This document shows positions 14,106 to 20,872 of a DNA stretch of 21,765 nucleotides, piece after piece; positions within the stretch are counted from its first letter, which is position 1; each line of letters starts with the position of its first letter. The position numbers and the translations under genes were made by a program. The stretch is from Desulfurococcales archaeon ex4484_204 (GTDB taxonomy: Archaea > Thermoproteota > Thermoprotei_A > Sulfolobales > NBVN01), in the NCBI GenBank assembly GCA_002255065.1, contig NJEF01000002.1, forward strand, positions 1 through 21,765, given 5' to 3'. The notes under the pieces were generated by a model that was not told where the DNA came from, searched no databases, and was given only the letters and a program-made list of their open reading frames with translations.

Positions 14106-14729
14106 CTAAGCATGTGGCTGTGCAATTATAACCGCTGGCTTCGGTCCCTCAGGTGATGGAATGGTAAGGAGCTTAGACTTGTAGATCTCTACCTTCCTGA
14201 TCGGGTACACCTTTTTAGCCTGCTCCATGATCTCTAAAGCTAGCTTCCCGAAGACCATGGATTTCACATACTCCTCTAAACTTAACTTCTTAGCGCTCTC
14301 GCTCAAGACCCTCGTAATAACCCTCCTAATCAACTTCTTCTGGCTTGCCTTACACCTAAAGGCCGTTAAGGCGATCCCAGTTACCCTGAGACCGTATCCG
14401 TCCTTAGTCTGTACGTCAATAATGGCTTGAACCTTACTTGACTTCCTCCTAATTATCGACTTCATGTAATCCCTAGCGAGTTCATGGCCTTTAAACCTAG
14501 TATGTGCTGTGTCGTCTTTAACCTCGTAAACCTGGAAGAATAGGTGGATGTGATGCTTAGCGAAATCCCCTGTCAGGTCGAATAGTGTTACCTCGAAGAC
14601 CCTGCCCATCAACTTCCAGTCCCTATCAACTGGTGTTATGCCTATGGGGGCGCTGCCAAACATAGGTGGCGCTAGTATTGTGTACCACTTCTTCAACTTC
14701 CACTTATCCTTAATCACGGGCCTCGACAT
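14106..14729 (-). CDS. rps3ae: 30S ribosomal protein S3Ae (eS1)
   Basis: Small-subunit ribosomal protein shared with eukaryotes (eS1), located at the mRNA exit side. It has 207 residues, normal length. Supporting blocks are KWKLKKWYTILAPPMFG, IGITPVDRDWKLMGRVFEV, LTGDFAKHHIHLFFQV, and YGLRVTGIALTAFRCKASQK, with the C-terminal YPIRKVEIYKSKLL. The start is ATG 14729 (MSRPVIKDKW). A strong TATA box at 14761-14768 places the transcript start near 14737, giving a leader of under 10 bases, so it can be read from its own promoter despite lying inside a long same-strand cluster. Confidence 0.96.
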   Translation of the reverse strand: MSRPVIKDKWKLKKWYTILAPPMFGSAPIGITPVDRDWKLMGRVFEVTLFDLTGDFAKHHIHLFFQVYEVKDDTAHTRFKGHELARDYMKSIIRRKSSKVQAIIDVQTKDGYGLRVTGIALTAFRCKASQKKLIRRVITRVLSESAKKLSLEEYVKSMVFGKLALEIMEQAKKVYPIRKVEIYKSKLLTIPSPEGPKPAVIIAQPHA

Positions 14730-14760
14730 ACCTCAAGCCTAGACAAGTTATGTGTAGGGG

Positions 14761-14768
14761 CTTATAAG
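14761..14768 (-). promoter_or_regulatory. TATA box of S3Ae
   Basis: CTTATAAG, symmetrical, centred about 35 bases before the S3Ae ATG. It lies in the 70-base gap after pcc1 and is among the clearest TATA boxes in the window. Confidence 0.5.
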
Positions 14769-14799
14769 ACTTTAATTAACTCCGATTACATGGTTAACC

Positions 14800-15075
14800 C
14801 TAGTGCTCGCCGTAACCAGGTAACGGGTTAATAACCTTTAAAACTAGTTCAACTAACCTAAGAACCTCATCTACCGTGGAAGCAGCTACTAAAATTGTTT
14901 TAGGGTTTAACTCCTTAAACTCCATAGAATATCTAATACATTCATTAACAACCTCATTCCTGATCTTGGAGCCCTTAGGGGGGAAGAGGTCATCAGGGAT
15001 TAGTGCCTTATGTAGAGCTACTACGAGTTTTAAATCCTTAACACAATAGCTTAACTGAACAGCTAAGCCACCCAC
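14800..15075 (-). CDS. pcc1: KEOPS subunit Pcc1 (CTAG/Pcc1 family)
   Basis: Small dimerising subunit of the KEOPS complex, which makes the t6A modification at position 37 of ANN-decoding tRNAs; Pcc1 binds Kae1 and tRNA. It has 91 residues, normal for the family. Sequence similarity is modest: a central ALIPDDLFPP motif corresponds to the family's LxPE segment, and KTILVAASTVDEVLRLVELV is the alpha/beta end that in Pcc1 reads like an A-x-D-x-x-A-L-R segment. Support comes from position: kae1 and bud32 lie upstream in the same cluster, and this order (S15, DHH protein, Pcc1, S3Ae) recurs in crenarchaea. GTG start at 15075, two bases after the stop of the DHH gene. Confidence 0.7.
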   Translation of the reverse strand: MGGLAVQLSYCVKDLKLVVALHKALIPDDLFPPKGSKIRNEVVNECIRYSMEFKELNPKTILVAASTVDEVLRLVELVLKVINPLPGYGEH

Positions 15076-15077
15076 TA

Positions 15078-16235
15078 CTAAACCCCGGCATACTTAATTA
15101 CGTTAGCGAGCCTACTAGCTTTAATAACTATATAACCCCTGTGTAGGTCCGTATCATGCTTAAGTAACCCTATTAATAGCTTTTTAGTTACCGCCTGTAC
15201 AGGTATGTACACATCGTCCCCTACCTTACCCAGAACCAGGTCGTTAGAACTAATTAGCTTGCTACCTCTAAGGGCTTTACCAGCAACTGTTAGTGAGAAA
15301 CCCTCTATAGCGTCGATGTCTATGATCAGCATCCTACCTATCTTTTTATGGGAGCCCCTACGTACGGTATCAACTAGGCTACGTAGGAGGCCTAAGCCCC
15401 TCATGTATCCTATGCCATACCATATTAAGTGGTTAGTATTAAGAACTGTTAACGGAAGAACCTCAGGACCCTCTACATCGATAGCCCATGTTAGGATGTA
15501 GGATAGTAGGTGGATGTCCTTAACAAACCACCTAGGCTTTATTAAGTAGTGAGGGCCCTCAATCACCTTTCTGTCCACACCTAGAGCTTTAACTATATGG
15601 CTTACGTCTAGATCACTAGGTACCTCCTCACTCATGAAAAAGTCTGGAACCATTATATCCACGCTGTACTTAGCGGCCTCTGCAGGCGTTGCGTACACCC
15701 ACCCTATTAGCTGGGGAGCCCTCACAACATCTAGAAGTCCCTCACTTACAAGCTTATTAACGAAATCCCTCTCCACCTCACTTAGCTCTCCGCTTAGAAG
15801 GCGTGGTGTGTGTTTAGAGATTAGTGAAGCCATAATTAGATACCTCAGCTCTTTAGGCATGATTACGTACTCGCTTAGAACCTGCCTTACAGAGTCAGCT
15901 AACAGCCTATACCTCAGTATATAAGATGATGCCCTGCGTATAGCTGAATCGCTTTCTGAGGTCTGTAGGTTAATGCATCCCTTACACGTTACTAAGTCCG
16001 CATTAATTGAGACCACGTTATTCACTTCATAAAGATTGCGGGAGGCTTCCACAGCATTAATTACCTCGAACGGCGTGTCCTGCCCCCTAAGGGCTTTAAT
16101 GATCATGCCTGCAGTAAGGATAGACTCTATATCGTAGCCTAATACTACCTTTACACCATCCTTTAAGCCCCTTACACCCTCAATAAAGTTTCTTAATACC
16201 TCGTTAGGATTGGCCTTAGCTATATCCAGCGGCAC
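15078..16235 (-). CDS. Catalytically degenerate DHH-family protein (Cdc45/RecJ-like, GINS-associated type)
   Basis: 385-residue member of the RecJ/DHH superfamily. Active members carry an HxDxDG-type motif I and a DHH motif III; here motif I reads GYDIESILTAGM (33-44), keeping the position but losing the acidic ligands, and no DHH triplet is visible. That matches the inactive RecJ-like proteins which in Sulfolobus bind GINS and MCM and are regarded as archaeal Cdc45. The identification is family-level; it could be another inactive DHH paralogue. The C-terminal part (VGDDVYIPVQAVTKKLLIGLL, GYIVIKASRL) resembles the DHHA1-like end. CKGC at 84-87 is a lone cysteine pair. The start is GTG 16235, right after a hairpin that overlaps its ribosome-binding site. 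S15 lies 110 bases upstream and Pcc1 directly downstream. Confidence 0.72.
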   Translation of the reverse strand: MPLDIAKANPNEVLRNFIEGVRGLKDGVKVVLGYDIESILTAGMIIKALRGQDTPFEVINAVEASRNLYEVNNVVSINADLVTCKGCINLQTSESDSAIRRASSYILRYRLLADSVRQVLSEYVIMPKELRYLIMASLISKHTPRLLSGELSEVERDFVNKLVSEGLLDVVRAPQLIGWVYATPAEAAKYSVDIMVPDFFMSEEVPSDLDVSHIVKALGVDRKVIEGPHYLIKPRWFVKDIHLLSYILTWAIDVEGPEVLPLTVLNTNHLIWYGIGYMRGLGLLRSLVDTVRRGSHKKIGRMLIIDIDAIEGFSLTVAGKALRGSKLISSNDLVLGKVGDDVYIPVQAVTKKLLIGLLKHDTDLHRGYIVIKASRLANVIKYAGV

Positions 16236-16240
16236 TGTTC

Positions 16241-16268
16241 CACTCCCTAAAGTAATTTAGAGGGAGTG
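16241..16268 (-). promoter_or_regulatory. Leader hairpin covering the ribosome-binding site of the DHH gene
   Basis: Perfect 8-bp inverted repeat CACTCCCT / AGGGAGTG with a 12-base loop. On the mRNA, the 3' arm AGGGAGTG ends 5 bases before the GTG start and is the only purine-rich, Shine-Dalgarno-like sequence there. Folding would hide it. It could also be a dyad operator in DNA. Confidence 0.4.
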
Positions 16269-16345
16269 TAAAATACTGATGAGACCACCTAAGCTTTTCG
16301 GTGTAATGCTTAAAGTAGTTCCTCCAAAGATAGCTAGTAAAGTCC

Positions 16346-16825
16346 TTAGCTACTCTCAGAAAGAAGGACCAGCGGTTGGGAGACTAGTATCCTAGCTCTC
16401 TCAGGGTCATACTTCCAGTCCGGCGGGAGCTTGCCCACCCTCTTGTAGTACTTAATGAGTCTATGGATCTTAGACTCTATCTCTGTGAGACCTCTCTTGC
16501 TATGCGTATCTTTAGGGTGCTCCTCTAGATGGCGCCTAAGGTTTATAGCTCTCCTCATCAAGTTGTAAAGATCCTCCGGGACCGTTAGCTTAACGCCGTA
16601 CTTGTTGAGAACCTTGTGGAGCTTAGTACCTAGAACGGATTTAACTAAGGGGATTCCATACTGATCTCTGAGGATAACACCAATCATTGAGGGAGGATAC
16701 CCCTTCCTTGCTAACTCAACTATTATTAACTCAACCTCTTCCGGAGTATACTGAATCCACTTCGGAGCTACTGAAACAGGCGGCCTCGTTGAGTGCGACT
16801 GTCCCTTCTCTCTCCCCTTATTCAA
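16346..16825 (-). CDS. rps15: 30S ribosomal protein S15
   Basis: Small-subunit protein that binds 16S rRNA early in assembly. It has 159 residues, the extended archaeal/eukaryotic form (uS15, eukaryotic S13-like) with an N-terminal domain (PKWIQYTPEEVELIIVELAR) before the S15 core. The core shows LYNLMRRAINLRRHLEEHPKD, SKRGLTEIESKIHRLIKYYK, and ends KLPPDWKYDPERARILVS. The start is TTG 16825 (MNKGREKG) with GGTGGG at about 5 bases upstream. It follows rdgB by 28 bases. Confidence 0.96.
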   Translation of the reverse strand: MNKGREKGQSHSTRPPVSVAPKWIQYTPEEVELIIVELARKGYPPSMIGVILRDQYGIPLVKSVLGTKLHKVLNKYGVKLTVPEDLYNLMRRAINLRRHLEEHPKDTHSKRGLTEIESKIHRLIKYYKRVGKLPPDWKYDPERARILVSQPLVLLSESS

Positions 16826-16853
16826 GCTAGCCCACCTACCATTGTAGGGATTT

Positions 16854-17420
16854 CTAAGTCTTAAAACTCTTCCGCAGCCAGTCTACAAAGAGCTTAAAGG
16901 CTTTAGACCTATGCGAAACCCTGTTCTTCTCATTAATGTTCATCTCAGCGAATGTTTTAGAGGAGTTTACGGGGATGAATATGGGGTCAAAACCGAAACC
17001 CCCTTTCCCCTTAGCCCTGTAGGATATAGTCCCCCTAACCTCACCTTCAAATACATGGATACCTACCCCTGGGTCCGCGTAAGCTATTACGGATTTAAAA
17101 ACCGCCTCCCTATGATCCACGTCACTCATGAGCTTAAGAATCCCGTTAATACCCAGGGTTTTGTATACATAGCTACTGAACGGGCCGGGGAAACCGTTTA
17201 AAGCTTTAATGAACAGACCTGAGTCCTCAACAGCTATTGGCTTACCGAGCTGAGCCATAGCATTCAGTGCTGCATGCAGCGCTACCGTCTTAAGGTCTAC
17301 ATCCTGAATCTCCACTTTACTTGAGTAGATGACGTTAACCTCAACACCATACAAACGCCCGAGCTCAATTAACTCCCTAGCCTTCCCCTTATTAGTGGTA
17401 ACAAAGCCCACCTTAAACAT
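16854..17420 (-). CDS. rdgB: XTP/dITP diphosphatase (RdgB/HAM1 family)
   Basis: Hydrolyses deaminated purine nucleotides (dITP, XTP) to monophosphates, keeping them out of DNA and RNA. It has 188 residues, the normal length. Signature elements are GFVTTNKGKARE (substrate entry, residues 5-16), AVEDSGLFIKALNGFPGPFSS (metal and base recognition), and KGKGGFGFDPIFIP, with the basic ending EKNRVSHRSKAF. The start is ATG 17420, directly after the bud32 stop (TAAATG), with GGAGGGGG about 8 bases upstream inside bud32. Its place between bud32 and S15 is a conserved crenarchaeal order. Confidence 0.95.
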   Translation of the reverse strand: MFKVGFVTTNKGKARELIELGRLYGVEVNVIYSSKVEIQDVDLKTVALHAALNAMAQLGKPIAVEDSGLFIKALNGFPGPFSSYVYKTLGINGILKLMSDVDHREAVFKSVIAYADPGVGIHVFEGEVRGTISYRAKGKGGFGFDPIFIPVNSSKTFAEMNINEKNRVSHRSKAFKLFVDWLRKSFKT

Positions 17421-18095
17421 TTACATCCCCCTCCTCTCCTCAACATACCTACCCCTCATCCTTATTTCCTTAACCTTGTCCTTAATCAAATCGGCTAACT
17501 CAGGCCCTACTACCTTACCATAACCTTTAAGGAAGCAGCTAACCACCTTACTAGCATAGCTATAGTGCGTGCTCTCAAGAGATCTTATGAAGAGATGAAC
17601 ATCAACACCTCTATCCTCAACCTCGCTACTGAACCTCGATAAGCCAAAGTCGACAGCGTAGACTTCACCGTTAGGGCTCACTATGATGTTAGATGTAGTT
17701 AAGTCGCCGTGAACTATACCAGCTTTGTGAAGCCTGCCGGTTAGGACTCCTACATCTTCAATAATACTGCATGCTTGAGCTACGCTAACGCTACTAAGAA
17801 CATCCTTAAGTAGCTCCCCCTCAATATATTCCATTACTATTAACGCTTTATCAATATCGATGTAGAAAACTACGGGCACGTTAACACCGCTTAACCTCGC
17901 ATTAATCAGTATCCTCGATTCGTTAATCGTCCTTGCTCTCCTAACCTCGCTATCTAGCCTTGAGTCTCTGTAGGGCTTAGACACCCTAAACTTGTATACC
18001 GCCTTAAAGCCTAGGAATATATACTTTATTAAAACTGCCTCAGCACCTACATAGATCACCTCAGCCTTAGAGCCACGGTATATCGACCTGGTCAA
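17421..18095 (-). CDS. bud32: Kae1-associated atypical kinase Bud32
   Basis: KEOPS subunit, a piD261-type small kinase/ATPase that supports t6A formation by Kae1. It has 224 residues and is a stand-alone gene, unlike the kae1-bud32 fusions of many Euryarchaeota. Kinase landmarks are Lys35 in AVYKFR, Glu50 in the alphaC-like DSEVRRART, the catalytic loop IVHGDLTTSNIIV (Asp131, Asn136), and VDFGLS (149-154). The glycine-rich loop is minimal, as usual for Bud32. The start is TTG 18095 with GAGGTG 5 bases upstream; it overlaps the end of kae1 by 29 bases, so both proteins are probably made in a coupled way. rdgB follows without a gap. Confidence 0.95.
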   Translation of the reverse strand: MTRSIYRGSKAEVIYVGAEAVLIKYIFLGFKAVYKFRVSKPYRDSRLDSEVRRARTINESRILINARLSGVNVPVVFYIDIDKALIVMEYIEGELLKDVLSSVSVAQACSIIEDVGVLTGRLHKAGIVHGDLTTSNIIVSPNGEVYAVDFGLSRFSSEVEDRGVDVHLFIRSLESTHYSYASKVVSCFLKGYGKVVGPELADLIKDKVKEIRMRGRYVEERRGM

Positions 18096-19065
18096 GCCTC
18101 CACCTCTGCTTTACATACGCGTGCTCCGGCTTAATAGTGACCCCATGTTTAAACATCAATATACCGGTCCAGGCAATCATTACACCGTTATCTACGGAGT
18201 ACTTAGGGGGTACAACAGCTAGCCTCACACCCCTCTGCCTTGATAGAGCCTCAAATTTCTCTCTTAAGTACTTACTTGCAGCTACTCCTCCAATAAGCAG
18301 CATCTCAGTCTTTCCTGTATGTGCCAGAGCTCTTTCAGCGACCTCCACAACCGCTGAATACGCTACCTCTCTAACGCTGTAGCATATATCCTCCAAGCTA
18401 TACCTACCCTGCCTGTACAGCCTAAGAGAGGCCGTTAAAAGACCCGAGAAGGACACGTCTTGACCCTTAACAACATACGGTAGCTTAAGTAGGACCTTGC
18501 CTTCCTCAGCACACCTGTCTAGCTGATGTACGCCCCCTACAACATAGGGGGGTGCTAAGCCGACCTCCCTTACGAATACATCCATAAAGTTACCTAGAGC
18601 GATATCTAACGTCTCACCAAGTACTCGGTACCTGCCCCCGGAGTACGCCGCTATCATAGTGTTACCACCCGATAGGTAGATTATCAATGGGTCTTTAACA
18701 CCAGTTATTAACCTCCCCACCTCGATATGGGCTACCGCGTGGTTAACGGGTATGAGAGGTTTACCCAGGTATACAGCTAGTGCTCTCGCTATGGTTGCAC
18801 CAACCCTTAAGCACGGTCCTAAACCCGGTCCTAGAGCAACCGCAATACCATCTACGTTACTTGCATTAACGCCTGACGCCTTTAACGACTTATGAATAAC
18901 CTTGGGGGCTACCTTCATAAAGTACAGAGATGCCTCCCTAGGATGTATCCCCCCCTTCTCAGGGACATACTCAGCTCTCTCGTCGGAGAGAATGTAGGGT
19001 TCTTGATCCTGGACTACAGCTACACCGAAGGTGTGCGCTGTTGACTCTATCCCTAGAACCTTCAT
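18067..19065 (-). CDS. kae1: tRNA t6A synthase Kae1 (KEOPS catalytic subunit)
   Basis: Transfers the threonylcarbamoyl group from TC-AMP (made by Sua5) to A37 of tRNA. It has 332 residues, normal for archaeal Kae1. Seen are GIESTAHTFGVAV (5-17, ASKHA phosphate loop), GGIHPREAS (38-46), ALGPGLGPCLRVG (77-89), the metal ligands His109 and His113 in NHAVAHIE, LSGGNT (131-136), LIGGVAAS (257-264), and Asp292 in VDNGVMIAW. Nothing catalytic is missing. ATG 19065 lies 9 bases after the S27ae stop, with a GGTG just upstream. It is the head of the kae1-bud32-rdgB-S15-DHH-pcc1 stretch. Confidence 0.97.
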   Translation of the reverse strand: MKVLGIESTAHTFGVAVVQDQEPYILSDERAEYVPEKGGIHPREASLYFMKVAPKVIHKSLKASGVNASNVDGIAVALGPGLGPCLRVGATIARALAVYLGKPLIPVNHAVAHIEVGRLITGVKDPLIIYLSGGNTMIAAYSGGRYRVLGETLDIALGNFMDVFVREVGLAPPYVVGGVHQLDRCAEEGKVLLKLPYVVKGQDVSFSGLLTASLRLYRQGRYSLEDICYSVREVAYSAVVEVAERALAHTGKTEMLLIGGVAASKYLREKFEALSRQRGVRLAVVPPKYSVDNGVMIAWTGILMFKHGVTIKPEHAYVKQRWRLDQVDIPWL

Positions 19066-19074
19066 AGCACCACT

Positions 19075-19242
19075 TTACCTTTTCCTCACGTATTCTACGT
19101 AACCACAATACCCACAGTGCCATCTGGGTACGGGCTCCCTATGGAAAGCCATAACTCTCCCACACTTAGGGCAAACCCTATTCTTAAGCCTTATCCTCCC
19201 TGTTCGGTAGTCTATCTTGTATAGTTTATGTCTTGAAGCCAC
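19075..19242 (-). CDS. rps27ae: 30S ribosomal protein S27ae
   Basis: A 55-residue zinc-ribbon ribosomal protein, short enough to be missed by ORF callers. The translation begins MASRHKLYKIDYRTGRIRLK, then NRVCPKCGRVMAFHREPVPR and WHCGYCGYVEYVRKR, with Zn ligands Cys24, Cys27, Cys43 and Cys46. In eukaryotes the homologue is made fused to ubiquitin; here it stands alone. The start is GTG 19242; AGGAGGT lies 9 bases upstream, across the stop of S24e (19250-19252), which favours coupled translation. kae1 begins 9 bases after its stop. Confidence 0.95.
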   Translation of the reverse strand: MASRHKLYKIDYRTGRIRLKNRVCPKCGRVMAFHREPVPRWHCGYCGYVEYVRKR

Positions 19243-19249
19243 GATGTGG

Positions 19250-19573
19250 TTACCTCCTATGCCTCCTTAATAAATACTCTGGCTCGAACATCCTTAAGCG
19301 GTTTAAGTCACTATATATATGGACGATAGCCTTAGATATACCTATGCCGTACTCCGTCAGTATTTTAGTAACTACGATGAGGTCCTCACCTTTCTTATAA
19401 AGATTTGATAATGCTTTAACCAAGTTAAGCCTTGAGGGGGCTCCCTTACCTATGTGGTTAACTATGACGTGAACCTCAAGCCTCCCTACTAATTTGTTCT
19501 CCCTCTCCTTAACCACCTGCACTAGGGAGTTATCTGGCAGCCGGGCCTCTTTAAGAGCTCTTACCTCCTCCAT
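19250..19573 (-). CDS. rps24e: 30S ribosomal protein S24e
   Basis: Small-subunit protein specific to archaea and eukaryotes. It has 107 residues, normal for archaea. Family features are the N-terminal strand (VQVVKERENKLVGRLEVHVIV), SRLNLVKALSNLYKKGEDLIVV, GIGISKAIVHIYSD, and the basic end PEYLLRRHRR. ATG 19573 has GGTG about 7 bases upstream. The 41-base gap after spt4 contains TTTTAAT, a TATA-like box, and a 10-bp palindrome, GACATATGTC (19590-19599), so a separate promoter is possible. S27ae follows after 7 bases. Confidence 0.95.
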   Translation of the reverse strand: MEEVRALKEARLPDNSLVQVVKERENKLVGRLEVHVIVNHIGKGAPSRLNLVKALSNLYKKGEDLIVVTKILTEYGIGISKAIVHIYSDLNRLRMFEPEYLLRRHRR

Positions 19574-19614
19574 ACACTACACCTTACTAGACATATGTCC
19601 CTCTATTAAAACGT

Positions 19615-19833
19615 TTAGGAACCTAACCTAATAGCGTACCTCCCGGGGTGCTTCAAACCCAGCATCTTAGCTATATCCGACCTCTCAACATCAACTATTA
19701 TCACCATCCCAGCCCAGTCGTCGGTGAAAGACTCGGAACCGCACACTGGGCATTTCCCTACCTCGTGGGGAACTAGGTGTTTACACTTAGTGCACGCCTT
19801 AAACGGCTTAACCTTCCCCCTTCTTGCAGGCAT
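19615..19833 (-). CDS. spt4: Transcription elongation factor Spt4 (RpoE'')
   Basis: Zinc-binding partner of Spt5; the pair clamps onto RNA polymerase and aids elongation. It has 72 residues, slightly longer than average. The Zn ribbon is CTKC...CPVC (Cys14, 17, 28, 31), followed by the Spt5-contact strand DDWAGMVIIVDVERSDIAKM and GLKHPGRYAIRL. The start is ATG 19833 with GGTGA about 7 bases upstream. It is 11 bases downstream of rpo7, the standard archaeal pairing. Confidence 0.96.
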   Translation of the reverse strand: MPARRGKVKPFKACTKCKHLVPHEVGKCPVCGSESFTDDWAGMVIIVDVERSDIAKMLGLKHPGRYAIRLGS

Positions 19834-19844
19834 AAGCGCTTCAC

Positions 19845-20366
19845 CTACGGCCTTACCTTACCTAGCGATGGTTGCCTTAACGTCATTCCAACCCTTATAG
19901 TGGCTGGTGGGGCTAGCGTAACGTTCACAATTCTGCCCCTCACTATGTCGCCCCTACTTATAGTAACCTTAGTCTCCTCACCAATCAGCACCCCCCTAAC
20001 TTCATCGTAGATCATTTTATCATCCATTATCTGGGAAACGTGTACGAACGCATCAATAGGCCCTATATTAACAAATATACCGATCTTCTTAATATCGACC
20101 ACCTCGCCCTCAACTACTTCGTTACTTATAGGGTAGAACGTTACTAGCTTAGCTCTAACCTCATGATATGTAGCCCCGTCACCAGGTATTATCATACCCT
20201 CCGGGTTAACTTTAATGTCAGCTATAGCTATTACTAAACCCATTAACTGATTTACCCTGCCGACATACTTCTCCCTAAGTAATTCGTAAGCTATTCCCTC
20301 TAGGTTCTCCCCGAAACGATCAGGAGGTATCCTCACTATGTCTTCTATCTCGACTAATCTAAACAT
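19845..20366 (-). CDS. rpo7: RNA polymerase subunit Rpo7 (RpoE')
   Basis: Stalk subunit of archaeal RNA polymerase, which with Rpo4 contacts nascent RNA and helps open promoters. It has 173 residues, normal length. The N-terminal tip-associated domain begins MFRLVEIEDIVRIPPDRFG and includes GLVIAIADIKVNPEGMIIPGDG. The S1/OB domain begins about residue 82 (VVEGEVVDIKKIGIFVNIGPIDAFVHVSQI). ATG 20366 has GGTGGT 6 bases upstream and a TATA box at 20405-20414 with a predicted transcript start near 20383, so the rpo7-spt4 unit has its own promoter. Confidence 0.97.
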   Translation of the reverse strand: MFRLVEIEDIVRIPPDRFGENLEGIAYELLREKYVGRVNQLMGLVIAIADIKVNPEGMIIPGDGATYHEVRAKLVTFYPISNEVVEGEVVDIKKIGIFVNIGPIDAFVHVSQIMDDKMIYDEVRGVLIGEETKVTISRGDIVRGRIVNVTLAPPATIRVGMTLRQPSLGKVRP

Positions 20367-20404
20367 CGCTAACCACCGACCTATTTCAAGGATCTAGCTA
20401 TGGA

Positions 20405-20414
20405 TTTTTTAAGC
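20405..20414 (-). promoter_or_regulatory. TATA box of rpo7-spt4
   Basis: Minus strand GCTTAAAAAA in the 80-base gap between the PIN gene and rpo7, about 27 bases before the inferred transcript start near 20383. On the same strand it also follows the PIN gene stop, so the A/T run might affect upstream readthrough. Confidence 0.45.
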
Positions 20415-20446
20415 ATTACCTTATCACGCTCACTAACCTTAATGAA

Positions 20447-20872
20447 CTACACCTCTACGAAAACCCCTCTACCCTCCCACCACGTAACTACTCTAACCCC
20501 TAACCTCTTCAACCTCCTTCTTAACTCCTTATCATTCGTAGCAACGATAAAGCCTTTAATAGACATTACCACATTTTCTATCTCTTCATCAGCTACTGGG
20601 AAGTCCTCACGCGTGTACAATACATTAACCTTTCCCTTTAAGTATTCAAGCGCTAACCTTGCCGCCCTACCCTTCCTACCCTGATGTATGGTAGACAGCC
20701 TTATTAGCTCCTTTATAACGCCCTCGGTTACGTAGTACTCGCATCTAGCCCCTAAGGCCTCATCCAGCTTCTCTATTACGTCCACCCCCTCGTAGATCAT
20801 GAGTAGGACGCTAGTATCTAAAACGACGAGGCAGCCTCCCTTAAACCTTAAACGTTGATGATCTTGCCCCAA
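20447..20872 (-). CDS. PIN-domain nuclease of the COG1412 (Fcf1/VapC9-like) group
   Basis: Single PIN domain, a metal-dependent RNase fold; relatives include the rRNA-processing Fcf1/Utp24. Its location between aIF2-gamma and rpo7 is conserved in archaea and points to rRNA or translation work rather than a toxin; no antitoxin gene is adjacent. Using TTG 20872 there are 141 residues. The acidic set is Asp19 (VVLDTSVLL), Glu55 (EGVIKEL), Asp95 (PVADEEIE) and Asp114 (VATNDKELRRRL), so it should be active. GTG 20887 would add five residues. TTG 20872 is preferred because GGTGGAGG lies about 8 bases before it. Either way it overlaps the end of the aIF2-gamma gene by 25 bases or more. Confidence 0.88.
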   Translation of the reverse strand: MGQDHQRLRFKGGCLVVLDTSVLLMIYEGVDVIEKLDEALGARCEYYVTEGVIKELIRLSTIHQGRKGRAARLALEYLKGKVNVLYTREDFPVADEEIENVVMSIKGFIVATNDKELRRRLKRLGVRVVTWWEGRGVFVEV

